In this document: in pieces, positions 11,549-24,377 of the stretch
Numbering within the stretch: the first letter of the stretch is position 1
How the letters are laid out: every line of letters begins with the position of its first letter
DNA from: Turbatrix aceti
Lineage: Eukaryota > Nematoda > Chromadorea > Rhabditida > Panagrolaimidae
Direction: 5' to 3'
Assembly (NCBI GenBank): GCA_963969345.1
Contig: OZ017767.1
Span: forward strand, 7,034,739 to 7,098,738
Length of the DNA stretch: 64,000 nt
Notes under the pieces: generated by a model
Seen by the model: only the letters and a program-made list of their open reading frames with translations
Told to the model about the DNA's origin: nothing
Database searches by the model: none
Position numbers and translations under genes: made by a program

Positions 11549-11730
11549 GATCTAAAAAAATCAAAATGATATCAAAATCACCTAAAAACTGAAAAAAAAA
11601 AAAATATAATTTCAGGGTTAAAAACCCTTTATCATCAAAAAAATCCACCATTTTCAAAAAAGCCAGCTTTATACTTGTTTGTTTCTTTACAAACACCCCA
11701 GTTCAAAGCCTCGGAGATCAATTACAACAA
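11549..11730 (-). promoter_or_regulatory. CRNKL1-MYBBP1A intercistronic region with candidate trans-splice acceptor
   Basis: The gap is 182 bases. The minus strand just before the MYBBP1A start reads TTTTTTTAGATC then ATG, so an acceptor AG sits 3 bases upstream. A conventional independent promoter and 5' UTR would have to fit between the CRNKL1 stop and this acceptor. Confidence 0.55.
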
Positions 11731-14700
11731 TCACTCATCGTGGTTTCCGGATTCTGCGTCAGACGGAGGACTGCCTTCTCTTCCTTCGTCATCGCTCATC
11801 TCGACATCCGTATCGGCGTCATCGTCGCCGGCAGTGGCGTTCTGCTTTTCTGCAGCAAAGCTTTCCAGCTCGCCGCCTTCAGCAGGGTCATCGAGGCGCT
11901 CGGCTTCGTCTCGTTCGACGACCGCTGCACTCGCTCTCTGCCTGGCTTCCTGTTCACGCCATACGCGGGCTGCTTCGAGGAGTTTGAATGAAATTTTTGA
12001 TTCTGAAACAGAAAAAATCCAAATTCATAACTCTTTTGCCGGAAAAAAAACTGGATTTTTCGCTGTTTCCGCCCCAAAAAAAATTTAGAAATAAAAAAAA
12101 AACGATAGCAAAATTCAAAAAAAAAAATTTTGACAAAACAATTCGCATAAAAAAACTAGATTTTTTTTTGGAAAATTTTCAGGAGTAATTTAGCTGAAAA
12201 ATTAATCCGAAAAACAAAAAAAATAATACAACTTTTTTTTGTTTAAAAAACTAAAAAAGAACAGTGATTTTATTTTTTTGCCATTTTTGTCCCTCTGAAC
12301 GAGCAATTTTGGTTTGGAAAATAAAAAACCGTAAATTTAAAACCAAAGAAATTTTTGAAACGTTTTGGGAGAAATACGAGCAAAAAAAACGTAAAAACGG
12401 GTGCATTTTTTTCAAAAAAAAGAACGCACGCGAAAAAAAATAAATATTTAAAAAAATAAAAAAACTTGCAATTCTTTTTTCAAAAAAAGAACGCAAAAAA
12501 ATAAATTGACAGAAAAAATAAATAAATAAAATTTCCGAAAAAAAACTCACGTTTGTCCTGCGGGAAAATGTAATCATGATACTCCTCCCATCCGGCATCC
12601 GTGCCATCGTCGGCGTAGATTCGTCGTCTGCGTTTCACCTTTGTTGGCATGAGTTTTCTGACGACTTCTATCTGCTCTTCGGTGCCGTGTTTTTCCTCAA
12701 AAACAAGCCACGCCTCCAGCAGGAGCAGCCTTTCCTCCGCGGAAGCCGATTCCTTGGCCTCGTTTGCGCGCTTGAAATCCGCCCTCGCCTGATCGAAGCG
12801 TTCAATCTTTTCTTCGAACTCGATGAGACTGATCCAAACTTTGATGTGATTCGTTCGTTCCAGGAGATTTTGGTAGAGACGTCTCGCGTGATCGTGTTCG
12901 CCCTGTTCGATTTCAAAATCAATGTACGACTTCCAGAGAACTTCTGGCATGTCCAGGGCGGGTTGCTCGATTGCCAGGTTGAAAATAGCCCTCGCGCGAT
13001 CGACGTCGCCGAGAATTGTCTCCAGTTCGGCAAATTTGATCCAGGCAAGGCTGTTTTCGGGTTGAAAGGTGACAAACTTTTCGTAGAGTTTACGACACCT
13101 GTCAAACTCGCGCAGACGTACTTCGATGTCGATGTAGGATGTGAAAAGTTTTCGTTTTGGACATTTTCCGATTGCGTTGCCCTGAAAAATTATTTTTGGG
13201 TAATAAAATGCCTGTAAACATAAAAACCAGGGTTCGCAGAACCGCAGTTTTTTGTTCGCGAACAAACATGAAAAACTGATAAATTTTGTTCCGGAAATCA
13301 AACAAATATGAAAATTTTAAATTTTTTTAAAATTTCGCGAGAAAAAACAAAAATACAATTTTTTTTTTAAATTTCGCAAACAAACACAAAAATACTAATT
13401 CTTAAAAATTCTGTTTACGAACGAACACGAACAGAAAAAAAAATTGATTTTGCTTGCGAAAAATTATAAAATTTTGTTCGAATCTTAAAAAATTAAAAAA
13501 AATGTTTACGACCGAAAATTTACAAAAAAAAAATTTGTTCGAGGGCAACATGAAAAATTTTGTTAGAATTTTATCAATTCTAAAAAAAATTTTACAAGCG
13601 AAAATGAAAAAAAAATTTATTTTGTTCGCAAACAAACATGAAAAATTGTAAAATAAAATTTTTATCGAAAAATCGAACGAACATGATTTGATTTTAGTTC
13701 GCAAAAAAAAATTTTTTTTAATGATTTTGTTCGCGAACGAACACAAATGTTTTTTACTGATAAAAAAACTCACCAAAATCTTCCTAGCCTGGGGCACATC
13801 GCCCTGTCGAATCTCAAAATTCGCAAACATGATCCAAATCTTCGCAAACGTGAATTTGGAATGCGGAATCGTCTCGAGACACACTTTGAAGACTTCCCGG
13901 GTGCGTTCAATGTCTCCGACATCGACTTCTTCGTAGACAGCGTAGTAGATCCAGAGATAGATGTATCGCCGCCAGTACGACTTGTCTTCGAAGGGTGGAA
14001 CGTTGGCAATCGCTCGCTCGAACGCATCTTCGACCTGTTCCCTCGAAAATTGTTCCTGCTCGGACATGAGCATGTTGAGGTAGTCAAACCACGTATCGTA
14101 ATCGTAGACGGATTGCGTGAGGATTTCTTCGTACTTACGCTTGCGTTTTGCGATGATTGCGCTCTCGATGTGGAGTCGCTCGCCGTACTTTTTTTCGTGC
14201 TCGGTCAAAGCCTGCAGGATGGTTCCCGTCTTGGATTTTGGAAATCGATCGAGGGCAAATTGGTAGATAAGTCTCGCGCGTTCGATTTCCTTTTGACGCT
14301 CTTCAAATCGGGCAAACTGGATGACAAGGTTTTCATCAAGGCTGTCGTCGCCGAAGTAGTCTATTGCCTGCTCGAATACCTGGAAAAAAAGACCAATAAT
14401 CCTGTTTTTACAAATAATTGAAAATTTATCCCCAAATTTTTACCAAAAACTACTGAAAATTGCGTTTTTCCCAAAATAAAAAAAATATCAATAAAATACT
14501 GTACAATTAAAAAAAACCTGGCACTGTAATATTTTTTTTATAAAATTTTGTAAAAAATTAACTGCCTGTACAATTCTGATTTGGCGTAGTTACGTTTGCC
14601 TAAAAACGCTCTGTTGTCATTTTTGACGATTTTTGGCACGTTGTAGCTGAAAAAAAATACGGCATTGCCAAAGCCAGGGTACAAATTGATCAATGTGATT

Positions 14701-16001
14701 TTTGATGGAGCATCCGGAAAAAATACAAAAATAAAGGGTTTTCACTTGGAAAATGCCAAAAATCAGATTTCAAAAAAATTCAGTGGTCACATTTTTTTTG
14801 GCATTTTTCAACGTAATAACCCACTATTTTTACATTTTTCCCGGATTCTCCATCAAAAATCACGTCGATCAATTAGTTCCTTAGTTTTGGAAATGCCGTA
14901 ATTTTTTAGTGACAACGTGCCAAAAAACGCCAAAAATGACAAAAAAAAAACGATTTCCGGGAAACGTAACTGCCAGATCCAAATTTTTTACAAAATCATA
15001 TAAAAAATTACAAAATTACCTGATTTTTTTTTGATTTTTACGGTATTTTTTGATTTTTTTTTGAATTTTACGGTAAAACGATTTTTTTAGTAAAACATTA
15101 CTTTTTGGCAAAATTTCACAAAAAATTTCCAAAAAGTTACCTGACACCATTTTTGTTAGACAAAAAAAGACTCACCGCTCTCGCATTGCCGGCATAGCCA
15201 TGGCGTTCCTCAAATCTCGCGTAGCGAATCCAATTCTTCGGTTCGGCACCGTGAACGTGTAAAAACCGCTGATGAATGTCCCTGGCGCGATCGATCTCAC
15301 CGCAGCGAAGTTCAAAATTGATATACGTCTGCCAGGCCTGCTCGTTGGGTTCCCAGAGCATCCAGCGCTCAAAAACCTGCCTGGCGCCGGGAATATTGCC
15401 GACGAGTTCTTCCATGTACGAATACTTGAGCCAAAATTGGGTAATTCTGGGAAGAATCTGTACCGCACGATCCCAGATATTTCGGGCATGATTGATCTGC
15501 TTGTTTCGCATCTCCATCTCTGCGTACTGAAGCCAGTACGTGACATTGCGATGATCGACGTCGAGCGCACGCTCCAAAATGGATCGAGCACGCTGAATCT
15601 CGCCGATTGACTCCTCAAATTTCGCATATTTAACCCAGTTGGCGACCTGATTACGATTCTTCCGGATATTGTCTTCGAAATCCTTGCGCTTCTTTCTCGC
15701 CTGCTCTGCAGCTTCTTCGGGATCGTTGATTCGTGGTTTTGGGATCTTGGGCACGATTTCTAGCTCCCGTTCCTTCGCTTCACGCAGCAACTGCTCAGCT
15801 GTGATTTGAACCGGAGCTGCGGCCTAAAAAGAAGCAAAAACACGTCACCAAACCTATCATAGAAACATTTTGAGGCGAAAATCATATAAAAACTCAAAAA
15901 AAAAACACATTTACACATAAAAATCAAGCACAAACCTTATTCTTGACGCGATCAGCCTTCTTTGGTAGCCTAATTTGCTTGTTTGACGACTCGAAATCCA
16001 T
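11731..16001 (-). CDS. CRNKL1: Crooked neck-like 1 (CRNKL1/Syf3/Clf1), HAT-repeat splicing factor
   Basis: Five exons: 16001-15936, 15823-15176, 14379-13774, 13181-12551 and 12002-11731 (740 aa); phases all fit. The N terminus carries VKNKAAAPVQITAEQLLREA, nearly identical to the conserved crooked neck opening. About 16 HAT (half-a-TPR) repeats follow, with units such as ARSILERALDVDHRN, NHARNIWDRAVQILPR, ARQVFERWMLWEP and FDRCRKLYEKF. The end contains DDGTDAGWEEYHDYIFPQDK, matching the family's C-terminal block, then an acidic tail. Clf1/CRNKL1 is a scaffold of the Prp19-associated complex, holding snRNPs together in the activated spliceosome. It is the first gene of the putative operon. Introns 2 and 3 hold a foldback element and a palindromic repeat cluster. 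An out-of-frame ATG lies 8 bases before the chosen start. Confidence 0.95.
13200..13760. repeat. GTTCGCGAAC-type palindromic repeats in CRNKL1 intron 3
   Basis: Most of this 592-base intron is built from degenerate repeats of TTTTGTTCGCGAACAAACA and ATGAAAAATTTTGTTCG units. Palindromic TTCGCGAA or GTTCGCGAAC appears at about 13255 and 13728, with variants between. Similar words (GAACGAACGTGAAC) sit in the kinase intron near 3108, and the same palindrome ends the dispersed repeats at 55.2 and 63.7 kb. It looks like decayed copies of one mobile family. Confidence 0.5.
14570..14990. repeat. Intronic foldback element (copy 2) inside CRNKL1
   Basis: The left arm holds TTGACGATTTTTGGCACGTT and GATTTTTGATGGAGCATCCGG. 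The right arm is its inverted counterpart, with TCTCCATCAAAAATCACGTC and GACAACGTGCCAAAAAACG. Arms are about 190 bases around a short loop near 14785. Central words match copy 1 in the C1D intron (GATTTTTGATGGAG, AAAATGCC). Probably a MITE family residing in introns of the same gene cluster. Confidence 0.7.
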
Positions 16002-16009
16002 GTTGTCAT
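15911..16009 (-). other. Overlapping upstream reading frame at CRNKL1 start
   Basis: An ATG at 16009 lies 8 bases before the CRNKL1 ATG in a different frame. It opens a 32-codon frame that would run across the start and into intron 1. If the mRNA begins upstream of 16009, this frame would capture scanning ribosomes. It is harmless if transcription, or a spliced leader, begins between the two ATGs. Not proposed as a protein. Confidence 0.3.
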
Positions 16010-18521
16010 AAAACAGAACGAAAAATATGGAAATAAGATGTTTGAGTCGAAATCCGGTAAAGCGTTGAAGAAAAACCACAAAAACGCACGGGAAAGAAAA
16101 TGAAAAGCACGGGGGACATTATGCGCGCATAGTGTTCCCTGTCTTTTGTCCGTGCACAATTTTGGGGTGCTGTTTCGTTATTTCTTTTTTTCTTTTCCTG
16201 GTTATTTTTTTCTGGATCTGTAAATGCGGATCATTTTTTTCCATTTTTGATCAACTCCATCTTTTCTTTTGGTAGGTCGTGTATTTTGAATGCAATATCG
16301 TTATTTTGTGTGTTTTTCCGATAATTATTGCACAATCTGTAAATTTCGGTCTTTTTTTCGAATTTCGTCTTCATCGTTTTCGTCAGCAATGATTTTTGGG
16401 TGCTTTTTCTTTATTTCGTGTCATTTTCCCACGGTTTTTACAGTATCCGTAAATTTAGTATTTTTTCTATTTTTTTGCCAAAAATTCCAATTTTTACGAT
16501 TTTTTCCAACAAAAAAAAAATTTTTTTTCACGATCTCAATCCCTCCCCCTTCTTGTCTCTCACAGTATCTTCCATTGCAATCAAATTTATTATTCACTCT
16601 GCAGGCTAGAAATAATATTGAAGAAGAAAAAAAAAAGAATTCCGTAATAATGTGCAAGACCGAAAGTATGAAGAACGAGGAAGGGCAGCGGAGAAGAAGG
16701 AGAATTGGTGTGTTTCATTTTGTGGTCCGGAGTCGAGGTCAGGTCGGGGTGGGGGTGGGGGTATGTCTAGCGAAGAGCCAGGTGGTAGTTGTCGGTTTGG
16801 CGGAAAAAAAAGCAGCACGTAGGGTCAATTACCGGCAGCTGCGGTCTCGCAGCGAATAAATCATTCATGGGACTACCGTAACCGAGGGTTTGCGTAAAGT
16901 GGAAATTTAAAAAAAAAATTGTTTTGAGATGCCAGTTGCTGGGTTTTTTTACCATTTTAAACAACAACAAAAAAAATGTGCGCTACCACGCAAAAAAATT
17001 ATTTAGTATTTATGTAGAAAAAAAAATAATCCCGTGAATTTCAATTGTTTACCGGAACAAAAATTTATTTTTTTTCACAGGGATTCAAAGTCACCAGGAA
17101 TAATTTTTTGCCAAAAAGAAAAGAAAATTGGGCGGAGTTAAAAAAAAAGGGGGCGGAGTTATGTACACATCACCGGGCGTGCATTCAGAATTCGTCAGGG
17201 GAGCGAGCTTTAGGGGGTCATTTTGGGGGATCCAGCAACTTTTTTTTTCTATCTATTTCAAAAAATTTAAAACTTGGCGTGATATTTACCACGTTTGTTT
17301 GCGATACAAAAAAAAAACGGAAGGAAAGACAAAAGGGAACGTGCTGCCTATCCGGGAAAAGCCACCACCTGTCTCGTGTAACTCAGGGGGCATCTACGAT
17401 TCATTTACTATGTATGTCTGGGTCAGATCAATGCCGGGGGCCATCGGGGTGGGGGGTCGGGGTAGTGAAGGCTTCTGGGGTGGATTTTTGAAGGACTATC
17501 TTTTTCCACAAAAAAAACAAACAAACAAACAAATATAGTAAAACGCAACAAATTACAGTAATTTTTTTCATTTTCGTTTGTTCACCGAGACAACGACAAA
17601 AAAAACCGAGAAACAATTTAAAGTGGTAATTTCACCGGAAGAAAAATTTTAAAAACTAAACAATCAACAAAAAAAGTAGAAATTTAAAAAAAAATATCTC
17701 GAATTAACAGGAAAAAAGACAACGTGTAAAACAGTAGTAAATACATTTTATTAACCGGAAAAAAAAGGACATGAAAAAAAGACTCTAGCGATTCTCTGAA
17801 CAGGTGTGTGTTTGAGGTGGGGGGCTTCTAACCGGGAAAGTTGACCAACACAGGGGTATTTAAAAAAAAAAAACAAAAAAAATTATTTTTCTCTGGGGAC
17901 ATCTAGGCGGAGTACTGTACTGTGGTGGGGTGGGGGGTGGGGGTAACCGGGTGTGTGTGTGTGTGCGTTATGAATGGGGGGCGGACCGGGGCTGTTGAAG
18001 AATGAATGAATGAATGAACGGAAAATGAATGAATCAAGGCTCGTATGAAAGAATCACGGGTTTCAAAAAGCAGCAGCAGCGACTTGAGTAATAAGGTACA
18101 AACGTGGACAGCTTACGTGGAGAGAAAAAGAGAGAGAGAGAGAAAAAAAACACAGAAGAAGCCCGTCGGCGAAAGAACTCGGGGTGGGATTGAAGAACGG
18201 GTTGATGAACGATGTTCACACTCGGTGGAGAGAGGAAACTGACTGTACAGCGTGAAGACGAACGATCGATCGAACGAAGGAAGGAGCGTTGTTGGCGGCC
18301 AACGACGGCGATAGACGACGAACACGATGGATAGATGGAGCGGAAGGAATCCAGAATCCTGCCCCGGCAAAGTGCCAGCAGCTCGAAAAAGACCGAGCAG
18401 ATGGGACGAGGCCGTCTGGGCGTCGGTACTGTCGAATGGATGTCGCTTCTTTCGTGTAACCGTATCCGTCGAAAAAGCCGCCGTCGTTTTGTTTTTTTCG
18501 AGGAATCCAATCAGGAGTAGG
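16002..18521. other. Intergenic: CRNKL1 operon promoter side and BCL11 3' flank
   Basis: No gene is supportable. The left part (16.0-16.4 kb) must hold the promoter of the minus-strand cluster. The rest is BCL11 3' UTR or flank. It contains G-rich patches (GGGGTGGGGGTGGGGG near 16747, GGTGGGGTGGGGGGTGGGGG near 17922), a GT run at 17951-17966 and a short AATG run at 18001-18017. Open frames here are low-complexity shadows. Confidence 0.5.
17951..18017. repeat. GT and AATG microsatellites
   Basis: An eight-unit GT run (17951-17966) and four AATG units (18001-18017) flank a G-rich stretch in the 3' flank of BCL11. Confidence 0.8.
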
Positions 18522-21500
18522 CTAGTGGGCAGCCGCAGTGGCGGTGGCAGCGGTGGTCGCGGCAGCGACGGCTGCGGCAGCGGTGGTCGTAGCGACGAGT
18601 TCGGATGCTTCGGTGGCTTCCATGTCGTCGTCGTCGACGGCGACGTACTCCTCCTTTATCGCGGCAGAGTTGGCGTTGTTGTTGTTCGATGAGTTGGCAT
18701 TCGCTTGGAGCGCCTGCTAGAAGGAGCATTTTCTTATTGCGTTCTCAAAAAAAACAGTTTTGCATGAACGGGAAAGCCACAACCCTTCCTTCCTTTTTTT
18801 TAAGAAAGCCCAAAAAAAGCATCCTCAGCAAAACAAAAAAAAACTCACTTGAAGCCAGTCTAGGACGAGTTGGTTGCTCCTCGAGATAGACGAGTCTGCA
18901 GCGTTTGAACCCAGTGCAAGGAGCGAATTCGCATCAGCCAGACTCACCCCGGTGGATTTGAAGTCCTCCGCCTTGATCGGTGATGGATCGGATTTTCTCT
19001 GCGTTGCCATGGCCGACGTCGTGGGAGTCGGGATGTTCTGCGAGCCAGCGGGCATCTGATTGACGACAACGCACTTTCGCATGTGCTTTTCCAACGTGCT
19101 ATGGACGCTGAAGGGCATCTGGCAGATCGTGCAGTGATAGGTCTCCTTGCCGTTCTGGCCGTGGGTCCGCATGTGTCGAGTCAGTTTGGATGACTGCGCG
19201 CACGCGTATCGGCAGAGACGGCACTTGTAGGGTTTCTCGCCGGTGTGCGAGCGGAGATGCACAATCAGATTGGATCTGTTCGTGAAAATCTTTGAGCAGT
19301 ACTGGCAGCGGTCCTTGCGCGAGCCCTTGTCCCGTCGGGCTGCGGGTTCGGCGATGTCGGTATCGTCGACGACGATAATTCGATCTTCATCATCCGTGGT
19401 TTTGGACGCTACTTCGGCGAGTGAATTATTCCGCGACTTGTTGTGCAGACTCGCGGCAGATCCAATATTCAGGGCTGAGCAGGATCTTCTGTCTGCCAAG
19501 CGGGGGACCTTGGACTGCGTGGGGCCGGTCTTGCTTGACGGGAGCCCATTTCCAAGACCGGGGGTCAAACTGCATCGCCCGGTAAGGGGTGATCCTTTTC
19601 TTCTGAGAGCCGTTCCAATCGCAGGCGAAGCAGAAGCCAGGGGTGTTGCAGGCGCTGTGGCAGTTGGCAGACTCTGTGCGAGGGTTGTGAAAGCCATCTG
19701 CTGCTGGAGCACCTCTTCCAGCCCCCCAGACATGGGGGACAGCATCGGGTGCTTCACAGCTCCAGCCAGATTCGCGAGAATCGAAGAAGCCGAGTTCGCG
19801 GAAGATTGCAGATTCAGCAACGCAGAAGCCGCGGCCGCTGTCGACGAAGACGCGTTCGCGGAAGGCGATAGGCTAAACAGCAGCGAGGTTGCCTGCGTCG
19901 GGTTCATGTAGTAATTCTGCATGGCCTGGAGCAATTCCGGCTGGAAAGCTGACATATTCGACGCCGTTGACTGATTCTGGAGGCCCAGGAGCGAGGATTG
20001 CTGATGGACCAACTCCGTCAGATTTGACGCAACATTTGTCAGGTGAGCAGCATCGTCGAAGGACGACTGCGAAGGTCTATGGCCGTCAGGTGAAGTCGTA
20101 GCCGTAGCACCCGTCGTCGGGGACGTATCGTCCATCTCCTTCGCGAATCTCTTCAGCTTCTCCGAGCAGAAGACATTCAGGCTGAACGCCGATTTGCCAC
20201 CGCCTCCAAGCGATTTCGAGCCTGCAAGTTCCATGCAGCGTTCCATCTGACGCGTTCCATCTAGTCTCGACCACTCACCGGTGAGCCCCTGTCTCGTCGC
20301 GTTGTTGGGCGTCATGAAAGCACTCGTCGGCGTGGGTCGTGCAATATCCGGTGACGTCGCATTTGGGCGATCCGTAACGGGATACTCAAAGTTTGGCAGG
20401 TTTTCGACGGTGATACGGCAGTTATGGACGACGTAGGCATGCTGGAGGAGTTGCCAGATATCGACACACTCGGTGTTGCACACGTAACACGTCGCAGCGC
20501 CGAGTGCGGTCGCCGCTTTGTCGTCTGAGTCCACGATCGTAATGTTGCCTGAAACGAGGGGTGTAAGCAAAACTATCAAACGATCGGATGGATGAATAGC
20601 CACGTTCCACGTTTTTTACAAGTACGCAAGGTTTTTTTTTCTCTCTCGCCCACAAAAATAGCTCATTTCTTTCCCCTTTTTTTGGTATTAGTACGTTTTT
20701 GTGTTTGCAGACACATATACAGGCGTTGCGCTGCGTGCGCTCTCTGGGCCACGGCCACGGCCACGGGCAACGCAACGGAAAACGATAGCGCGATAAGTGT
20801 AAGCATTCAGCGTGGTCCGTCGTCGTCGTCGACGTTCGTTCATTCTTTCCTTCTTTCCGTTCGTTTTTTGCTCTCGTTTTTTTTTTCAACGCCTGGAGGC
20901 GAGAGTGAGAGCCCGGCCGCTGGCCTGAGCGCCTCCTGCGTTGTAATACGATTTCACACACACACACACACAGAAACACAAACACAAACACAAACGCACA
21001 CATTCATCCATGATACGTACTACCGGCCGGAATCATTGTTTGCCTTCTGATTGAGAGCACATTCATTCTCGTCTGGCCTGCCTGACTTTCACGAAAGCCC
21101 CACGGATCAGGGGGAAAAAAATACGCGCGCGTGCGTGTGTGTTGGCTGCGCAAAGAAAGAAAGAAAAAGAGAAAAGAAAGTAGAAAACGCCTGCACTCCT
21201 CCTCGTCATCTCGTTTCCTGTCGTCCAGTGGGCTTTGCCTCCTCGCCCGCCAGAAGCGCAAATATTGATAATCGGAGACAACGACGATGACAACGACCAC
21301 GACCGCGACCGCGACCTGCAGCCCCTCGCACGCAGGAAAGCGAGCCAACGGAAGTGCTCGGCCGGCTCCATGCATCTCCAGGCAGGTCCCTGCGCGCTGC
21401 GTGTACTTTCCTTCAGCGACGCGACGGGCTATGTAAACAGTCAGGAAACTTTGACATCCGTCGTAGTCCGGAATTCAAGCAAAAACCAACCGGGCATCGG

Positions 21501-24340
21501 TTCTCACGTGGTTTTTTTATCTTCGAGGATTTCTGGGGTGTAACATTAGTTGTATCGAAACAGCGCGCAGGGCCAACAAAAAAAATCATACCGGTCAGAT
21601 CGAAATCACAAAAAAAGTCCCAAAAATGGTCAAATACCCAATTTAAATTTTTTGCACCCCTAAAAAACCCGTGTTCAGGGTTCGAAAAATATTTTCGTCT
21701 TTTTCCTCCTCTCAAGCAAACAACAATAGGATTACGAGTGACCTACGGTAGTTTTTCACTCACTCAACCTGCGTACCAATGTTTTTGCAAAAGAAACTCG
21801 ACCGGGGTCCACCTGGGGCGCATAAACACGCGTCGCCCCATCAAAACTACAGTTCTGTTCCTTCCGCCCGTTGAACCCGAAAAAAAACGCGTCCAAAACA
21901 CCAAAAAAATAAAGAAAAAAATTCTGTATCGCCCTGACGGCTCAAATTCTCAAATTCCCTTCTGATGTTGTCAACAGCCATAAAATAAGTATCTAACATA
22001 CATAAATGCCCAGTCGAATTACGCAAGTGTCCAACACCCGTGCACATGCATGCACTTCTTGTTGTTATTTTTTGAAAGGGGGTGAGGTGAACGCAGTGAA
22101 ATCATCGTCGTCGTCATCACCATCACCATCATCCAGATGCATTCGCGTGAGGCCGGTCGGTCGTTCGTGTCGTGTCTGATGGCCGAAGAGTTAGTTGCAC
22201 CGTCCTTCGACGTTGGCTGGCTGGCTGGCAAAAACCGGATTTGGCCGCATGAGAGGGAAATCAGATCGAAAGTACGACGATGTCGATGGGCGATTGTCAG
22301 AATAGAAGAGAGGCTCATCTCACTCAAAAACGTGAAAGTGAAACGCGCGCGGACCTTTCCCCTTCGTCCAATCAGGTTTCGTTTCGTCATCCTTGCGCAG
22401 AACCATGGCCAGGGCCAGCAAAATCATTGGCGTGTGGCGGAGGGTGATGATTCAACCAACCAAGCAGTCGACTGGGGCCCCGACAGGCCCTTACGACAAA
22501 ATGGATCGCCTCGCTACGCCCGCGTTGACAGCCCCAACGAATGACCCTATGAAGACAAATATGGGTGCAACAACTCCCGAACCTGTAATCAATCACGCTT
22601 CAGACTGACTTCATTGCCTGCCTGTGTTCGACCCCAGAATGCTTTCGCGCTGCGCTGCCCTTTCCCGAACCGGTGCACCCAATATTTAATCGATGTGACC
22701 GATTTGATTACGACCAGAGCCTGATAATAAATTGCATTGCATTGCGCGATCCACGAAAAAGTGCAAGTCCCCTAAAAACGCCTAAAACTCTTAATTTTTC
22801 GTCCCTTCTGGGCCTAAGTAGTCCACTCCCGGGCTGCACTCTTTGGTCCCTGTCCCCTACCTACCTACCTACCTACCAGCGAGCACTGATGCAGGTGTGC
22901 CCTCTGGCCAAGTCAGGCGGCGATCAGATCAGCGACGCGCCAATTAACGCACGCTGTACTGCACAACCAGCCAGCCAGTCCCTTTCCTGCCTTTGATCAA
23001 AAAAAGCACCGCACCACACCGAACCGCGCGTAGCGTAGAACAGGATCTCCTGTTGCGTGTATATGTACAAATGTATGCCTCCAAGCAATGCGAATAAATG
23101 TTTTTTTTCTCCTGTTGCATACATATTTACTTTCACCTGTGCTCTTCACTTTCTATCATTCATCGTTGCTGTTGCGCCACCACCATCACAATCACCTTTC
23201 CCCCTAAAATGACCGGTTTGGCGTTGACAATGTTTTGAGCAACCGTCACCGCCGTCGCGTGGTCGGTCCTCGTCGTCTTCGTTTGCGGTCGCTGGACCCG
23301 GTCGGTCGGCAGACAAAGACCATGAAATTTATGGGATTTCGCCCGCGTAAAAGTCAAGCCTCTACTGCGGTCGTCGGTCGGTCCATTGCGCATGCCCTCG
23401 CCCCCTCAGAGGCTCCGGGGAACGAACAACAAACGACCCTTTATGCAACAACAGTTGTAGCGAGCCTACCTAGGTACATACCCTCCGGCGGAGTGATGAA
23501 AAATGAACAAAACAAAAAAAATGCATCTTTCTGGAGAGTTTTCACATTCCAAGCCAAAAACCCAAAAAAAACTGCCCCCTCCAGAACCACTTGCACCTTC
23601 CGCCTTCCACGTTGATAGCCAGGCCTCTCCTAAACTCCGGGGGATTGCGTGGCGACACCTTGGCGCTGCCTGTGCAAACAAAGAACCACCTCGATGGCGT
23701 AAGCACGGGTCAACGAAAACCATCTCTCCGGAGGAAAAGAAAAGTGAGACGCGTGTGTTCGCAAGAAAAAAAAAATTTTTTTCCTCGCTTCGGCGTACTC
23801 GTTTTTTTTTGCATTTGGAGACTATTTACAATGGGCTGCCTCCCTCCCTCCATTCCTCGGCCATTCTGGCTCGAGGTGCACTCACTCGAGTTTGTTCGTC
23901 GTCGTCGTCCTCGTCAACAAAGGTCCTCTCCGTGGCCAAGAGGAGGGAGATCTCATGACTGACTGCTCGCGCAGCTCGCTCGTCGTTGTCCTTCGGCAAA
24001 CAAGTGAGACAGATTCACGTCTATTTTGTTTTCCTCCCGTGAGTCTTGTTGCGTCGTCTTTTCTTTTCTTTTCTTCGAAAGAAAAGACCAGGACCAACCA
24101 GTTGAGTTGACGAGGTGAAAGTAGTTTTTTTTTCTCCTCCTCACCTTTTGCGCAGCCCTACCTGATGTTGCGCTGCGCTGCACTGCGCTGCGCTCTTCGA
24201 CAAACAATCACTCACTCAGTCGTCCACGTCCAGCGCACCGGATGGCCTTGTCTCCCTTCTTTTCCAGTTGTTTGCCGAGCCTCGACGGCTGGTGGGGCCC
24301 AGGCCCAGGCCCGGGCCTCATCGCATTTCCCTTCCGACAA

Positions 24341-24377
<37 letters not shown>

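Noticed and set aside
12576..13217. 213-codon plus-strand frame
   Set aside because: Antisense shadow of CRNKL1 exon 4, which has strong family matches on the minus strand.
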